45,425 bases of DNA from an uncultured Clostridia bacterium (GTDB lineage: Bacteria > Bacillota_I > Bacilli_A > RF39 > UBA660). The stretch covers positions 1 to 45,425 of the forward strand of contig CANRVH010000007.1 of assembly GCA_947643225.1 (NCBI GenBank), in the 5' to 3' direction. How positions within the stretch are numbered: the first letter of the stretch is position 1; each line of letters begins with the position of its first letter. Under the pieces are notes generated by a model. It saw only the letters and a program-made list of their open reading frames with translations, made no database searches and was not told the DNA's origin. A program made the translations under genes and the position numbers. This document shows positions 34,256 through 43,600 of the stretch, piece after piece.

Positions 34256-35024
34256 TTTTTTAGATAAAAGGAAGTTAAATGATATAGAAAATAAAATAGT
34301 TAAATTACATGCCTTATTTAGAAAGCAATATAATGTTACTGAGACATCGCTAAAAAATATCATAATAGGTGATATTCTAAATAGTAGGGTTTTATATTTT
34401 AGTTTTCCTTGGGAAAGTTATGAAGAAATTGGTGATGTAGAGGAGCAATTTATCACTATTAACGATGATAAATTTATTTGTGCAAAACCAAATGCTAATA
34501 ATGATTCTAAGTATATAGGTTATAAATATAAAGGACATTATATATTTTTATATTATAAATTCAATAATAGTACTAATAATCTTTACAATTATATTCGTTA
34601 TAAATTTCCTGCAGACTATGGTAAGGTAACAAATATAGATAATACTAATTCATTTTATCAATATATTAAAATTAAAGCAGATGAATATAAGCTTTTAGAA
34701 TATAAAAAGAAGATATGGATTGATAATGAAATACCTTATTTGCAATATATAGATCATATAGAAGAAGGTATAAATGGCATAGCTAGCATTCTTTATAAGC
34801 CTTTTGGATATGAATACAAAGAGTGGACTACTACAGGTTTTTATGGAATCGGAATTAATGATTATGGTTTAGCTCAAAGACCAATTAGTCAAAAAGATTT
34901 TGATAGATGGGTCAAAAATATTGAATTGTTAGAATCAGCGATTGATTCTTTTTTTAATATATGGAATGTTGTTAGTTATATAAATTGGAATGAAGAAAAT
35001 GATTTTAAATGGGAGGATTTTTAA
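34248..35024 (+). CDS. Tail/receptor module protein, unknown
   Basis: A 258-residue protein with aromatic-rich, mixed alpha/beta composition. Start 34248 (MNNFLDKRKLND) is preferred to the in-frame ATG at 34200, since CAGAGGTG precedes it. Between the tail hub and the next tail genes; possible baseplate or receptor-binding part. Confidence 0.6.
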   Translation: MNNFLDKRKLNDIENKIVKLHALFRKQYNVTETSLKNIIIGDILNSRVLYFSFPWESYEEIGDVEEQFITINDDKFICAKPNANNDSKYIGYKYKGHYIFLYYKFNNSTNNLYNYIRYKFPADYGKVTNIDNTNSFYQYIKIKADEYKLLEYKKKIWIDNEIPYLQYIDHIEEGINGIASILYKPFGYEYKEWTTTGFYGIGINDYGLAQRPISQKDFDRWVKNIELLESAIDSFFNIWNVVSYINWNEENDFKWEDF

Positions 35025-35025
35025 T

Positions 35026-35601
35026 GTGGCAAAAGTGAACTTTAAAAGAAGATTAACAAATGAAGAAGTAGATGAACTACCTGTTGAAGATGGAAGTTTA
35101 ATAATTACAAAAGAAGGTAGCCTCTTTATTGATTATGATGAAGAAAGAAAACAAATTCAAGGCGGTAAAGGTGCTGATTATGATAGTTTACCAGTAGGTT
35201 CAGTAATTGACTTTGAAGGAACAGAAATTCCTGAAGGATATGAAGAAGTAGAAAATAAAAAGGTGTTATTCAATGGCAAAGAAAATAATTCCTTAATATT
35301 GAATGAAGATGTTAATAATTATTCAAAATTACTTATCATATTTTGTGCTAATAATGTTTATAATTCGATCATAGTTGATAATCCCGATGGAAAAACAATA
35401 AGCCTATTTACAAGTTATATGGTTGATGCAAATACATTAAAAATAAGTTCTAAAAACATAACATTATCAGGTACAACAATTTCGATTGGCAATTATATGG
35501 AATGGAACAATACATGGGGTAATTCAAATATAACATCAAGTAAAAGTAACTCAATTTATATTACTAAAATTATAGGATATAAACAGGAGGTAGAAATATG
35601 A
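35026..35601 (+). CDS. Tail fibre-like protein
   Basis: A 191-residue protein. N-terminal KVNFKRRLTNEEVDELPVED and SLFIDYDEERKQI resemble baseplate/fibre attachment modules. The C-terminus is beta-rich. GTG 35026 follows GGGAGG with good spacing. Confidence 0.6.
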   Translation: MAKVNFKRRLTNEEVDELPVEDGSLIITKEGSLFIDYDEERKQIQGGKGADYDSLPVGSVIDFEGTEIPEGYEEVENKKVLFNGKENNSLILNEDVNNYSKLLIIFCANNVYNSIIVDNPDGKTISLFTSYMVDANTLKISSKNITLSGTTISIGNYMEWNNTWGNSNITSSKSNSIYITKIIGYKQEVEI

Positions 35602-36035
35602 AAAAACTAAAAAAAGTAAGTGGAACGGCAGTTTTGCAAGGGAATGTAGTAGATAGTTTAGAAAGTAATAGTACAGAAAATGCACCTTCAATAAAAGCTG
35701 TAAATGATGCTTTTAAATTCTACGGAGAAGTAGTGAAATTAGCAGATTTTACAACTTCATCTTATATAGCAAAAGAAATAGAGGATTTAAATAATTTTAA
35801 ACTTCTTATTTGGCAATGTTGTTATAAAGGACAGGAATATAGAGTTTTGGGAAGCATAATAGGTACAGCATTACAATTAAAGCAATGCAATAACAGTGGT
35901 TTAACTTGGCAAACAAGTTTTGTAGGAGATCCAACAAATTTTATGTGTGAGCTTTACTATAAGAGTGATACAGAATTATTTGGAAGAGTAACTGGTCAAT
36001 ATTGTATGGGTGTTCTTTATGGAATTAGAAAATAG
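35598..36035 (+). CDS. Tail-associated protein
   Basis: A 145-residue protein with a short N-terminal attachment segment (SLESNSTENAPSIKAVNDAF, a common fibre motif) and a beta-rich C-terminal domain. It overlaps the previous gene's stop (ATGA). Confidence 0.6.
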   Translation: MKKLKKVSGTAVLQGNVVDSLESNSTENAPSIKAVNDAFKFYGEVVKLADFTTSSYIAKEIEDLNNFKLLIWQCCYKGQEYRVLGSIIGTALQLKQCNNSGLTWQTSFVGDPTNFMCELYYKSDTELFGRVTGQYCMGVLYGIRK

Positions 36036-36051
36036 AAAGGGATGAAAAAAT

Positions 36052-36423
36052 ATGGAAGAATTTATAGAAAAAATAGTAGGTATAACTGAACCAAAGACTC
36101 TATTTATAATATGTGGAGTATTTATATTTGGAGATGTCTTAACAGGATATCTAAAGGCATTTAAGAATAAGAAAGTTAACTCATCAATTAGTAGAGATGG
36201 ATATATCAAAAAAATAGGATGGGTTATATGCTTGCTTGTAGGTTTTTTAGTAGATAGGTTAGTAGAAGTAAACTTATTTTTAATAGGTAGTGCGATGGTA
36301 TGTATAACAACAGAAGCAATATCTTTCTATGAAAATCTAGGGGAGATTGGTAACAAAGGATTACCGTTTAAAAGATATTTTGTTAAATTAGCAGAATTAG
36401 AAAACAATAGGGAGAGTGAATAA
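36052..36423 (+). CDS. Phage holin
   Basis: A 123-residue holin of the phi29-like / toxin-secretion holin family: three hydrophobic segments (about 16-32, 58-78, 80-100) and the typical GDVLTGYLKAFKNKKVNSSI segment. It makes membrane lesions for release of the endolysin. ATG start, unlike the virion genes. Confidence 0.85.
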   Translation: MEEFIEKIVGITEPKTLFIICGVFIFGDVLTGYLKAFKNKKVNSSISRDGYIKKIGWVICLLVGFLVDRLVEVNLFLIGSAMVCITTEAISFYENLGEIGNKGLPFKRYFVKLAELENNRESE

Positions 36424-36424
36424 T

Positions 36425-37369
36425 ATGATAAAAGGTCAAAAATCAGTTAGAAATGGTATAGAAGATTTCTTATGCCCATTCACAGATATGTATATTTCAC
36501 AAGGGTCAAACGGTTCGTATTCACACAAAGGAATTATGGCTAACGATGTTCGAGGCTTGCAAGCAGGGGTTAGATATCCTTATTACGCACCATGTACTTG
36601 CAAATGTATTAGAACCTATCCAAGCAGTGGACAAGTTATGTGGCAATCTGTAAATAAAGTAAGGTTTGCTAATGGCAGAGTAGACTATGCAACATTTATG
36701 ACAGTACATGATAATTCAATGGATGCGAAAGTAGGACAAGTAGTAGAACAAGGTTCTCAACTTGGAAACATGGGAACAAAAGGAAATGCGACAGGAGTAC
36801 ACTGTCACATTGAAGTATCCCAAAGTGCAGATACAAGTTGGATTAAAAATCAGTATGGAATTTATCATTTTAATAATGAGTATGATCTAGATGATTGTTA
36901 CTTTGTAGATAATACTAATATTTTAAAAGGTATGGGAGGAAATTGGCGTACTACTAAAGATGTGGCGGTACAAGAAACATCTATAAATAACATAGAAATA
37001 GTAGATCAAATACTTCATGTTGGTTCTAAGGTTAAATTTGATGGGATTTTTAAAGTAGATATTTTAAAAAGTCCATTATCAAGCAATCTGTTTGGCTGTT
37101 GTCAATTAACTGGATGTTCTTATAATTCTTATAAAACTGAACAAGTAAAATCTCATCACTGGATACCAACAAGTGATTTTATAGAAGTAGATAAAAACGG
37201 TCATGTGACAAGCGACCAGGTTTTAAGTGGTGGGAATAGCTATGTACTTAACAAAAATGTTTATGAAGTAAAAGATATTGATACTAAGACAAATAGTGCT
37301 AAATTAAATATTAATGGGCGCGACGTTTGGGTATTTAGTACATTCTTATATGAAGTAAGTAATAATTAA
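36425..37369 (+). CDS. M23-type endopeptidase endolysin
   Basis: A 314-residue lysis enzyme. The M23 metallopeptidase domain (about 15-145) has His34 and Asp41 in SHKGIMANDV and His126-x-His128 in GVHCHIEVS. A C-terminal segment (about 195-310) looks like a wall-binding SH3-like region. Start ATG 36425 has SD GGGAGAG; the in-frame GTG 36416 overlaps that SD. It is adjacent to the holin. Confidence 0.85.
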   Translation: MIKGQKSVRNGIEDFLCPFTDMYISQGSNGSYSHKGIMANDVRGLQAGVRYPYYAPCTCKCIRTYPSSGQVMWQSVNKVRFANGRVDYATFMTVHDNSMDAKVGQVVEQGSQLGNMGTKGNATGVHCHIEVSQSADTSWIKNQYGIYHFNNEYDLDDCYFVDNTNILKGMGGNWRTTKDVAVQETSINNIEIVDQILHVGSKVKFDGIFKVDILKSPLSSNLFGCCQLTGCSYNSYKTEQVKSHHWIPTSDFIEVDKNGHVTSDQVLSGGNSYVLNKNVYEVKDIDTKTNSAKLNINGRDVWVFSTFLYEVSNN

Positions 37370-37373
37370 TTTA

Positions 37374-37411
37374 AGAGTTAGTAGGGTAGTTACTTTACTA
37401 ACTCTTTTTTT
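37374..37411 (+). terminator. Terminator of the late operon
   Basis: A 10-bp stem (AGAGTTAGTA / TACTAACTCT) followed by a T-run, 5 nt after the endolysin stop. Confidence 0.85.
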
Positions 37412-37512
37412 GTTTATTAGTGTTAAAATGGTCTTTACTTTTACAAAGATGTCATGATATATTGTTAATAGGATAAGTGTTTATTCATTTATTCCTTTCT
37501 AAAAATTTTTAG

Positions 37513-37540
37513 TTGACATTTCTTAAAAATGCTGTATACT
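37513..37540 (+). promoter_or_regulatory. Strong sigma-A-type promoter
   Basis: TTGACA (37513-37518), 16-nt spacer, TATACT (37535-37540). It drives the non-coding transcript downstream. Confidence 0.75.
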
Positions 37541-37546
37541 AAAAGC

Positions 37547-37683
37547 ATTTCATTAAGAAATATGTATTTTATGTAGATTATTACATAAAATAAAAAAGAG
37601 AGATATATCTATTTGGCTTTAGATGTATCCTCCACATTTTATTAAATGTTTTGTAGCACCTAATTACTAGGTGCTATTTTTTT
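37547..37683 (+). ncRNA. Small structured RNA of about 137 nt
   Basis: Inferred from a good promoter, no ORF, an internal hairpin (ATTTTATGT/ACATAAAAT) and a strong terminator (TAGCACCTA/TAGGTGCTA plus seven T, 37654-37683). It converges with the leftward toxin-like gene and overlaps its 3' end, as an antitoxin RNA of a type I system would. The region 37684-38058 otherwise holds only that leftward locus and a CTGAATTT/AAATTCAG hairpin (37898-37915). Confidence 0.55.
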
Positions 37684-37760
37684 AAGATTAATGAAACTGT
37701 TATAATTAGTACCAGTATTACTACCAGTATCAAAAATGTGAATACTAGGTATTCCAACCC
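37674..37760 (-). CDS. Hydrophobic toxin-like peptide; start unclear
   Basis: A 27-28-residue frame, nearly all hydrophobic with a KK end (LEYLVFTFLILVVILVLI, then SLILKK), as in type I toxins. In-frame candidates are TTG 37757 or GGG 37760. The strong SD AAGGAGGTGA (37794-37803) and ATG 37789 open a different, 14-codon frame ending at 37745. Either a one-base frameshift broke the gene or translation is coupled. CCTCC at 37820-37824 can pair with the SD, as in type I toxin mRNAs. Confidence 0.35.
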   Translation of the reverse strand, partial: GLEYLVFTFLILVVILVLIITVSLILKK

Positions 37761-38058
37761 ATTGATGATTTAAAATTATATAGTAACATCTTATCACCTC
37801 CTTGGCTATATAAAGTCGTGGAGGCAAAACACCTATAATAGATTATATCTCTATTCAAATATACAATATATTGAACAAAAAGACAATTAAAATATACTGA
37901 ATTTAAAAATTCAGCTTAAAACTGTTCTGAAATACGCAAAATTTCTCTAAAGGAAATTAAAAATTATAATAGAAAATTATTGTAAACGTAGAAAATTGGT
38001 AGTTTGCGATACTAATTTTTTTATGTAATAATTTTTCCCGAAAGGGGGGGAAGAGTGG

Positions 38059-38229
38059 ATGAAAGCAACAATATTAAAAGATGAAAGAGCTGAACGTTTC
38101 TACGAAGTTACAGGCATAAAAGGAAAACGTATTATTGTATATAAAAATAGAAGATATTATTATGCTATAGTAATTGATAAATCTTTCTGTGTTCGACTTG
38201 ATGAAGAAATGGCAAGTGAATTCATATAG
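38059..38229 (+). CDS. Small protein, unknown
   Basis: A 56-residue basic protein (GIKGKRIIVYKNRRYYYAIV), with a GGGGGGG-AAG site upstream. Paired with the HTH protein that follows. Not recognised. Confidence 0.55.
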   Translation: MKATILKDERAERFYEVTGIKGKRIIVYKNRRYYYAIVIDKSFCVRLDEEMASEFI

Positions 38230-38274
38230 ATTATATAAAAAACTGGCATTAAAAATTAAGTAAGGAGAATAAAA

Positions 38275-38484
38275 ATGAATTTAACTGTTAAAGAAGCAGC
38301 TCGTTTAACGGGGAAAACTGAACAATTCATTAGAATAGGACTTCAAAGAGAATTATTACCAATTGGAGTAGCTATACAAAATCCAGGTGGGAGATATAGC
38401 TATCATATAAGTCCAAAATTATTTGAAGAATACACAGGAATAAAATTGCCTGATTATTACTTTGAATATTCAGAAATAAAGTAA
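38275..38484 (+). CDS. Excisionase-like HTH protein
   Basis: A 69-residue MerR/excisionase-type winged helix: LTVKEAARLTGKTEQFIRIG at the N-terminus. Encoded near attR. It could be the recombination directionality factor or a regulator. Serine integrase directionality factors are diverse and cannot be recognised by sequence alone. SD AAGGAG. Confidence 0.65.
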   Translation: MNLTVKEAARLTGKTEQFIRIGLQRELLPIGVAIQNPGGRYSYHISPKLFEEYTGIKLPDYYFEYSEIK

Positions 38485-38510
38485 ATGTGTTAAATAGATA
38501 AAGATACAAA

Positions 38511-38546
38511 AAGCTAGCCTTATCTCGGTTAGCTTCTTTTTTTTTG
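38511..38546. terminator. Terminator between convergent genes
   Basis: AAGCTAGCC / GGTTAGCTT (9 bp, one G-T) followed by a long T-run on the plus strand, overlapping the end of the minus-strand gene. Confidence 0.75.
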
Positions 38547-39023
38547 CTCTAATTTATATATGAAATCTTGTCCGTATCTATTTATAAATTGTTCTAAAGA
38601 ATGAGTTTTCATATATTCTTTTTGAAATCTAACTTTATATATTAGATTCATCATTCTATCTTTATGAAATAGTTTGTGGCAGAAATTACACAAAGGAGCA
38701 ACCATTCCATCTTCTATAGATCTACTTCTATATGCTCCACTAAATATTTCATTTTTTTCAACTTGCGTATACATATTTATTCTTTTATCAAAATCACCTG
38801 TTTTTAAGCCACATTCACAGCATTTTGTTAAATTAGAATAGATTATACTAAATCTTTCTTTTTCTCTCTTAGTTTGTTTATTTGTCCGTGATTTTAGTGC
38901 TTTATATTGTTTGTATTCTTTATATCTACAATTATTACAGTTTTTTAATGTAATTTCTTCTTTTAACTTTTTACAATAAATAGTTTTATTCATTTTTTGT
39001 TTTAGATTTTTACAATAAGGCAT
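38529..39023 (-). CDS. Zinc-finger / HNH-like phage protein
   Basis: A 164-residue protein with cysteine pairs CNNCRY (29-34), CCECG (69-73) and CNFCHKLFH (112-120). The spacing resembles HNH-type nucleases and NinG-like proteins, but a full catalytic HNH is not clear. Leftward, next to attR, with its own promoter: a lysogeny-expressed accessory gene. Confidence 0.6.
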   Translation of the reverse strand: MPYCKNLKQKMNKTIYCKKLKEEITLKNCNNCRYKEYKQYKALKSRTNKQTKREKERFSIIYSNLTKCCECGLKTGDFDKRINMYTQVEKNEIFSGAYRSRSIEDGMVAPLCNFCHKLFHKDRMMNLIYKVRFQKEYMKTHSLEQFINRYGQDFIYKLEQKKRS

Positions 39024-39056
39024 AAGTTCAATTCCTTCCTTATGTCTCTTCTGTAA

Positions 39057-39067
39057 TATGGTGGTGC
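39057..39067 (+). other. attR core (TATGGTGGTGC)
   Basis: Second copy of the 11-bp core. Host cotJC sequence resumes immediately to the right. Confidence 0.9.
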
Positions 39068-39536
39068 GAATGGTGAACTTGCTGCGGCTCTTCGCTATTT
39101 AAACCAAAGATATACTATGCCAGATAATCAGGGAAGAGCTTTACTTACTGATATTGGTACAGAAGAACTAGCTCATGTAGAAATGATTTCTACGATGGTC
39201 TATCAATTGATGAAAGATGCAACAATTGATGAGATTAAAGCTGCAGGACTTGATCCTCATTATGCAGAACATAGTAGAGCATTATTTCCAACAAATGCTG
39301 ATGGTGTTCCTTTTACAACAACTTATTTTGCAACAACAGGTGATCCTTTAGCTGATATATCTGAAAATATGGCGGCTGAACAAAAGGCTAGAGCAGTTTA
39401 TGAAAACTTAATTGATTTGGCTGATGATCCTGATATTATAGGTCCTTTATTATGGCTTAGACAAAGAGAAATTGTTCATTATGCTAGATTTAAAGAATTA
39501 TTTAAGTATTATCAGGATAAACTTAGAAAAAATTAG
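39057..39536 (+). pseudogene. cotJC: cotJC 3' portion
   Basis: Encodes CotJC from the shared Tyr-Gly-Gly-Ala onward: NGELAAALRYLNQRYTMPDN, then the di-manganese ferritin-like core with EELAHVEM and later REIVHYARF. Glu/His ligands are intact. Joined to 1589-1672 it gives 187 residues with no frame change. In the lysogen the portion from ATG 39117 is open but lacks an SD. CotJC is a spore-coat manganese catalase-like protein. Confidence 0.92.
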
Positions 39537-39544
39537 GATATATG

Positions 39545-39578
39545 AAAAATAGTTGATCAATGATGATTAACTATTTTT
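39545..39578. terminator. Bidirectional terminator between cotJC and the response regulator
   Basis: AAAAATAGTT / AACTATTTTT (10 bp) around a 14-nt loop, between convergent genes; A- and T-rich ends serve both directions. Confidence 0.75.
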
Positions 39579-40227
39579 AGTCTATTTTAATTTTTATTTT
39601 ATTTTCAAAAGTAATTGTATTTTTATTTGATGATTTTATATTTCTATCATTTACTAGAAGATAGTTTTTAATTTTTCTTAATTTTAAATCTTTTTCTAAG
39701 CTTTTTAGTGATCTTCTAATTCTGAAATTTTCATCTAGAGTTTTAATAAAACAGTATTTACTGTTTTTTTCTTTTAAGATATAACAAATATCATTTATTG
39801 ATACTTGACAGCTTTTATTAATCGTTAAGAATTTTTTCTTTTCTAGTATGTTTATTGCATGAACTATACTTTCTTTGAGATTTTCTTCAAATTGGTTTAG
39901 TTTTGATAAATAAGTAAAAATAGATAATCTTAAAGAAATGAAATTTTCTTTTTGGTTTAGAATGGAAGAAATGATGATAATGCTATCCCAATCATAGGCT
40001 GATTCTCTTATTTGTCTACATATATCATATCCAGAATAGGAACCTATTTTAATATCAATGATATATATTTTAATTTTTTTATTATGAATAAGATTTTTTA
40101 ATTCTTTATTGTAACTTGAAAATGCTATGATCTTCCATTCAAGATTATTCTCTATTAATACTTGATTTAAATATTTGCATATTTTTTGATTAAATTCAAG
40201 ATTATCTTCTATTATTACAATTTCCAT
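39577..40227 (-). CDS. LytTR-type response regulator
   Basis: A 216-residue regulator. The receiver domain (about 1-120) has acidic residues IIEDN near the start and the phosphoacceptor Asp in YIIDIKIG (about 57). The C-terminal LytTR-like DNA-binding domain (about 130-216) has YILKEKNSKYCFIKT and the basic FRIRRSLKSLEKDL. This is the AgrA/ComE layout. No histidine kinase is in the window. Confidence 0.8.
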   Translation of the reverse strand: MEIVIIEDNLEFNQKICKYLNQVLIENNLEWKIIAFSSYNKELKNLIHNKKIKIYIIDIKIGSYSGYDICRQIRESAYDWDSIIIISSILNQKENFISLRLSIFTYLSKLNQFEENLKESIVHAINILEKKKFLTINKSCQVSINDICYILKEKNSKYCFIKTLDENFRIRRSLKSLEKDLKLRKIKNYLLVNDRNIKSSNKNTITFENKIKIKID

Positions 40228-40486
40228 AAGGCTACAACTTCTCCTTAAATTATTCTATTAGAAATTATAACATGAATTTCATTAAAATTTGAAAAGTGAC
40301 TTTAAAATTTGTTTTTTAGACCTTGAAAATGAATTTAGTGTTATGTTTTTTTAGTTAAAGTCAGAGTTTGTCATGATTATTCTTGATTGTGTTATGATTA
40401 ATTTATATTTCATTAAAGTGCAGTATAATGAGATTTTATTTTTTAGTAATTTTATTAGGCTGTACTTTTAATAGGGAGTGGCAGTA

Positions 40487-40612
40487 GTGAATAAAATTAT
40501 TAATTATTTTTTTGATGAGGAAGAGAAGGAGGAGTTATTGTTTCTTTATGTTCGTATGGCAATATTATATTTTATAGGGATAATTGTTTTAATTTTAACG
40601 TTTATTCTTTAG
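40487..40612 (+). CDS. 41-residue membrane microprotein, host copy
   Basis: GTG start with SD AGGGAG (40473-40478). Sequence begins MNKIINYFFDEEEKE and continues with one transmembrane helix. The first 15 residues equal those of the phage microprotein at 17285. It lies between the response regulator and the NdvB-like gene, overlapping the latter's stop by 11 nt, convergently. Its role may relate to the membrane or to signalling. Confidence 0.7.
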   Translation: MNKIINYFFDEEEKEELLFLYVRMAILYFIGIIVLILTFIL

Positions 40613-43600
40613 TAATATATAAGTCTATATTATGGGGCTTGTAATCGTTTTTAAGTTCTATGTAATCTATATTTTCTTGCTGGTTGTTAATCAGTAGTTT
40701 ATTTTCTTTATTATTTATGATGATGTTAATGTGATATGTTGTATTTAAATACTGGTAAGTTAATTGATAGTTTTTTATGGAAGATGGTAAATGAGGTTTA
40801 ATATACAGTTTTTTGTTTTTTCTTTTAAAACCTAAAATTCCTTCTAGTCCTATTTGATAAAGATAACTTGAGTACTTATTTATTTTTTCTATATTTTCTA
40901 TATTATATGATGTTATATTTTGGAAATGTTCATAGAGTATATCATAAGGTTGTTCCTTTAAAAGAAAATATAAATATAATATTTCCTTATTCTGTAAAAA
41001 AGTTGGTATTTTTTTTGAAATTATAACTTTTTCTTCTTTATTTGTGGTTATTCCTAATAAAATTCTATATATTTTACTTATTTTATCTTTATCTTTTAAA
41101 AGTTCTTTTTTTATTGTGGTTAGTTCTTCTTTTATTTTTTTGGTATCGATGTTTTTATCATATTGTTTTGATAATTTGATAAATTGTTCTAGAATCATAT
41201 ATAAATAAAATTTATTGGTGTTTTTTTCTTTTTTTAAATTTGTTATTTTTATTTTTAATTGTTCATAAAGGTTTGCCTCTTTCTTTATTTTTTCACTTAA
41301 AATTTCTGTTTGCTCAGATTGATCAATATAAATAGAAGTTGTATAGATTAGATAAAATAAGTTTTCTTCAGTTAGTTCTTCTTGTATATTATTTATTATG
41401 GTCTCTTTTGCTATTTCTGGAAATATACTTAATATATTTAAACTATTTCTTAGACATGACTGGTTGCTACTTTGAAATATTTTTTCTGTAAGTGTTTTGT
41501 ATAGTAAACTATGATTTATTAAATCATCAAAGAGTTGGTTATTTGTTTTTACTTTAATTTTATTTAACATGGTTTTAAAGTAATTTGTGCTAATTGTAAG
41601 TGAGGTATTAATTGTTGCTATATTAGAATATTTTTCCTTCAAAAAGTTTAAGTATGTTAAATCTGATATTCCTAAGGTAAAGGCTAGTTCTTTGGATGAG
41701 TTTTTAGGAATCATTTTTTTAATTTCTATTATTTTTTTTGATGGATTACTTAAATTTACATTTTTAAATTTTTCTGTACAGGTGATATAGCAGGTATTTC
41801 TAAAAAAGTAGGAGTTTAGTTTATTTTGCATGGTAACTAAATTATTTTGCTCATTATATTTACAAAGAATATATCTGCTACTGTTGGGAAAATCGTCGAT
41901 AAGTGTTGGATGAATGATGTATTTGATAGAAATAGATAATGTTTCTTCACTATTGTTTTTGATTGTCAATTTGTAGAATTTTGTTTTTTCAAAGTAAGAG
42001 ATGAATTCTGTTAGTTCTATAGCTAATTTTTTTGTTTTTGCTAAATATGTTGTATATCCGTGACCATATTTTATTGTGTCAAAAATTAGGTTTGTATTGT
42101 TAATGATTATTTTTTCTTTGAATGATAATCTCATTTTATTATTAATATAAGTATAGTTTTCTGCATTAGGAGTAGTAATTGTTTTTAATGATGTAGGTGA
42201 AGTGATGGTATGATTGGATAGGAATTTCTTTCTTTCTTTTACATTTAATGATAGATCGTTTGAATTTATCCCCTTTTTTTCTTTATAATTTTCTTTTTCT
42301 ACTTTTTTTAAATTTTTTTTCAATTTTGTTAAATAGTCTGTTAAATTTTGATAAAGTGTCGCATCAATTGTTAAGTAGGATAGAGTATAAAATAAAATAA
42401 TTTCTTCTTTAGATATACTTTGTTCATCTAAGATGTATATTTTTCCAGGAATTTTTAGTAAGTGTTTTTTTTCTTCTTTGATATGATATTGTAAATCTTT
42501 TAGGTATTCTTTATCAATATTATTGAAAATGACTAGGTGTAGTGGAAAGTTATGTTCTTTTACATATGTAAAAAATAAAACTGTTTCTTTTAATATTGAT
42601 TTATTGGAAGTATTTCGAAGATCTAGTATCATTAAGGGTATATTAGCATCAATATTAAATTTTTTTAGATTCTCTGTTGTTAAAATATTATAAGTCAATA
42701 GTTTTTTTCTTGCTTCATTTATTTTAAATTGATTGACTTCAATAAGATAATTTAGAAGAGAGTAGTTTGTAGTTAATTTCTTTTCTTTTGTTAATGTAAA
42801 CAAAGATTTGATATAGGGAATCTTATATTGATTAATTAGTGATTCAATATTCATATTTTCTGAGATTATAGTAATCATATATAGTTCTTTTTTTTCTTTT
42901 ATTTTTAATTTTTCTGTTTTTAATCTGATTTTTTTTTCTTCCTCTAAAGATAGTTCATTTTTGGTGTTTAAAAAATAAGTTGTTATATAGATATTATGAT
43001 TTTTATTTTTAATTGTTAAAGGAAGGGGATTGATTAATTCTTCATTTTGATTTATTGTTAGAAGAAATTCTAATGATATGTTGGTTGTTTCTTTCTTTTT
43101 ATTTTCTAATATTAATTTCTTTATTTCAATATGATCGAATTCAGAGATGATTGGTTCTATTGTTAATTTTATTTCTTTATATTCTTTGTTTATTTTTACT
43201 TTGTTTACTTTTAAATCAATATTAGTTGTTTGAAGGGGAAGGGGGTCCTTATTATCTATTTTGATTTGAAGTTGTTTATTCCAATTGGTTTTTAATAGTT
43301 TATCTCCTTTATATTTTATTATTTCTGTTTCATTGCGGTCTATATAAAGTGATAAATTTTTGTTGGATAAGATGGATGTATCTAATTGTACTTCTTTTTT
43401 TTCAACGATCTCTTTTATGGTAAATGGTTGTTTTGTGTTTCTTTTTTTATGAATGATGTAAGATAGAAGTGGAGAAAGCAAAAAGATTATTCCTGTTAAA
43501 TTGTGTAATAGAAGAAAAATAAGACCCATAGTGATATTTATTTTATATTTTGTTTTATCCTTTTCTCTTTTTATAATCGTGAATAGATATTCAGGAATAT

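Larger units (their letters stand above)
1673..39067. mobile_element. Complete prophage of about 37.4 kb inserted in cotJC
   Basis: The element runs from a serine recombinase at the left attachment site through immunity, early, packaging, head, tail and lysis modules to accessory genes at the right site. The portal, minor capsid, terminase, capsid, tape measure and lysis genes are all uninterrupted, so it appears inducible, provided its AGG-start genes can be translated. The order of portal, minor capsid protein 2, scaffold, capsid, minor capsid proteins, tail tube, Gp15, tape measure and distal tail resembles A118-like siphophages. Confidence 0.95.

Noticed and set aside
39117..39536. CotJC C-terminal part as an independent gene from ATG 39117.
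   Set aside because: No SD, and it lacks the conserved N-terminal helix and ligands; it is the distal exon-like half of cotJC.
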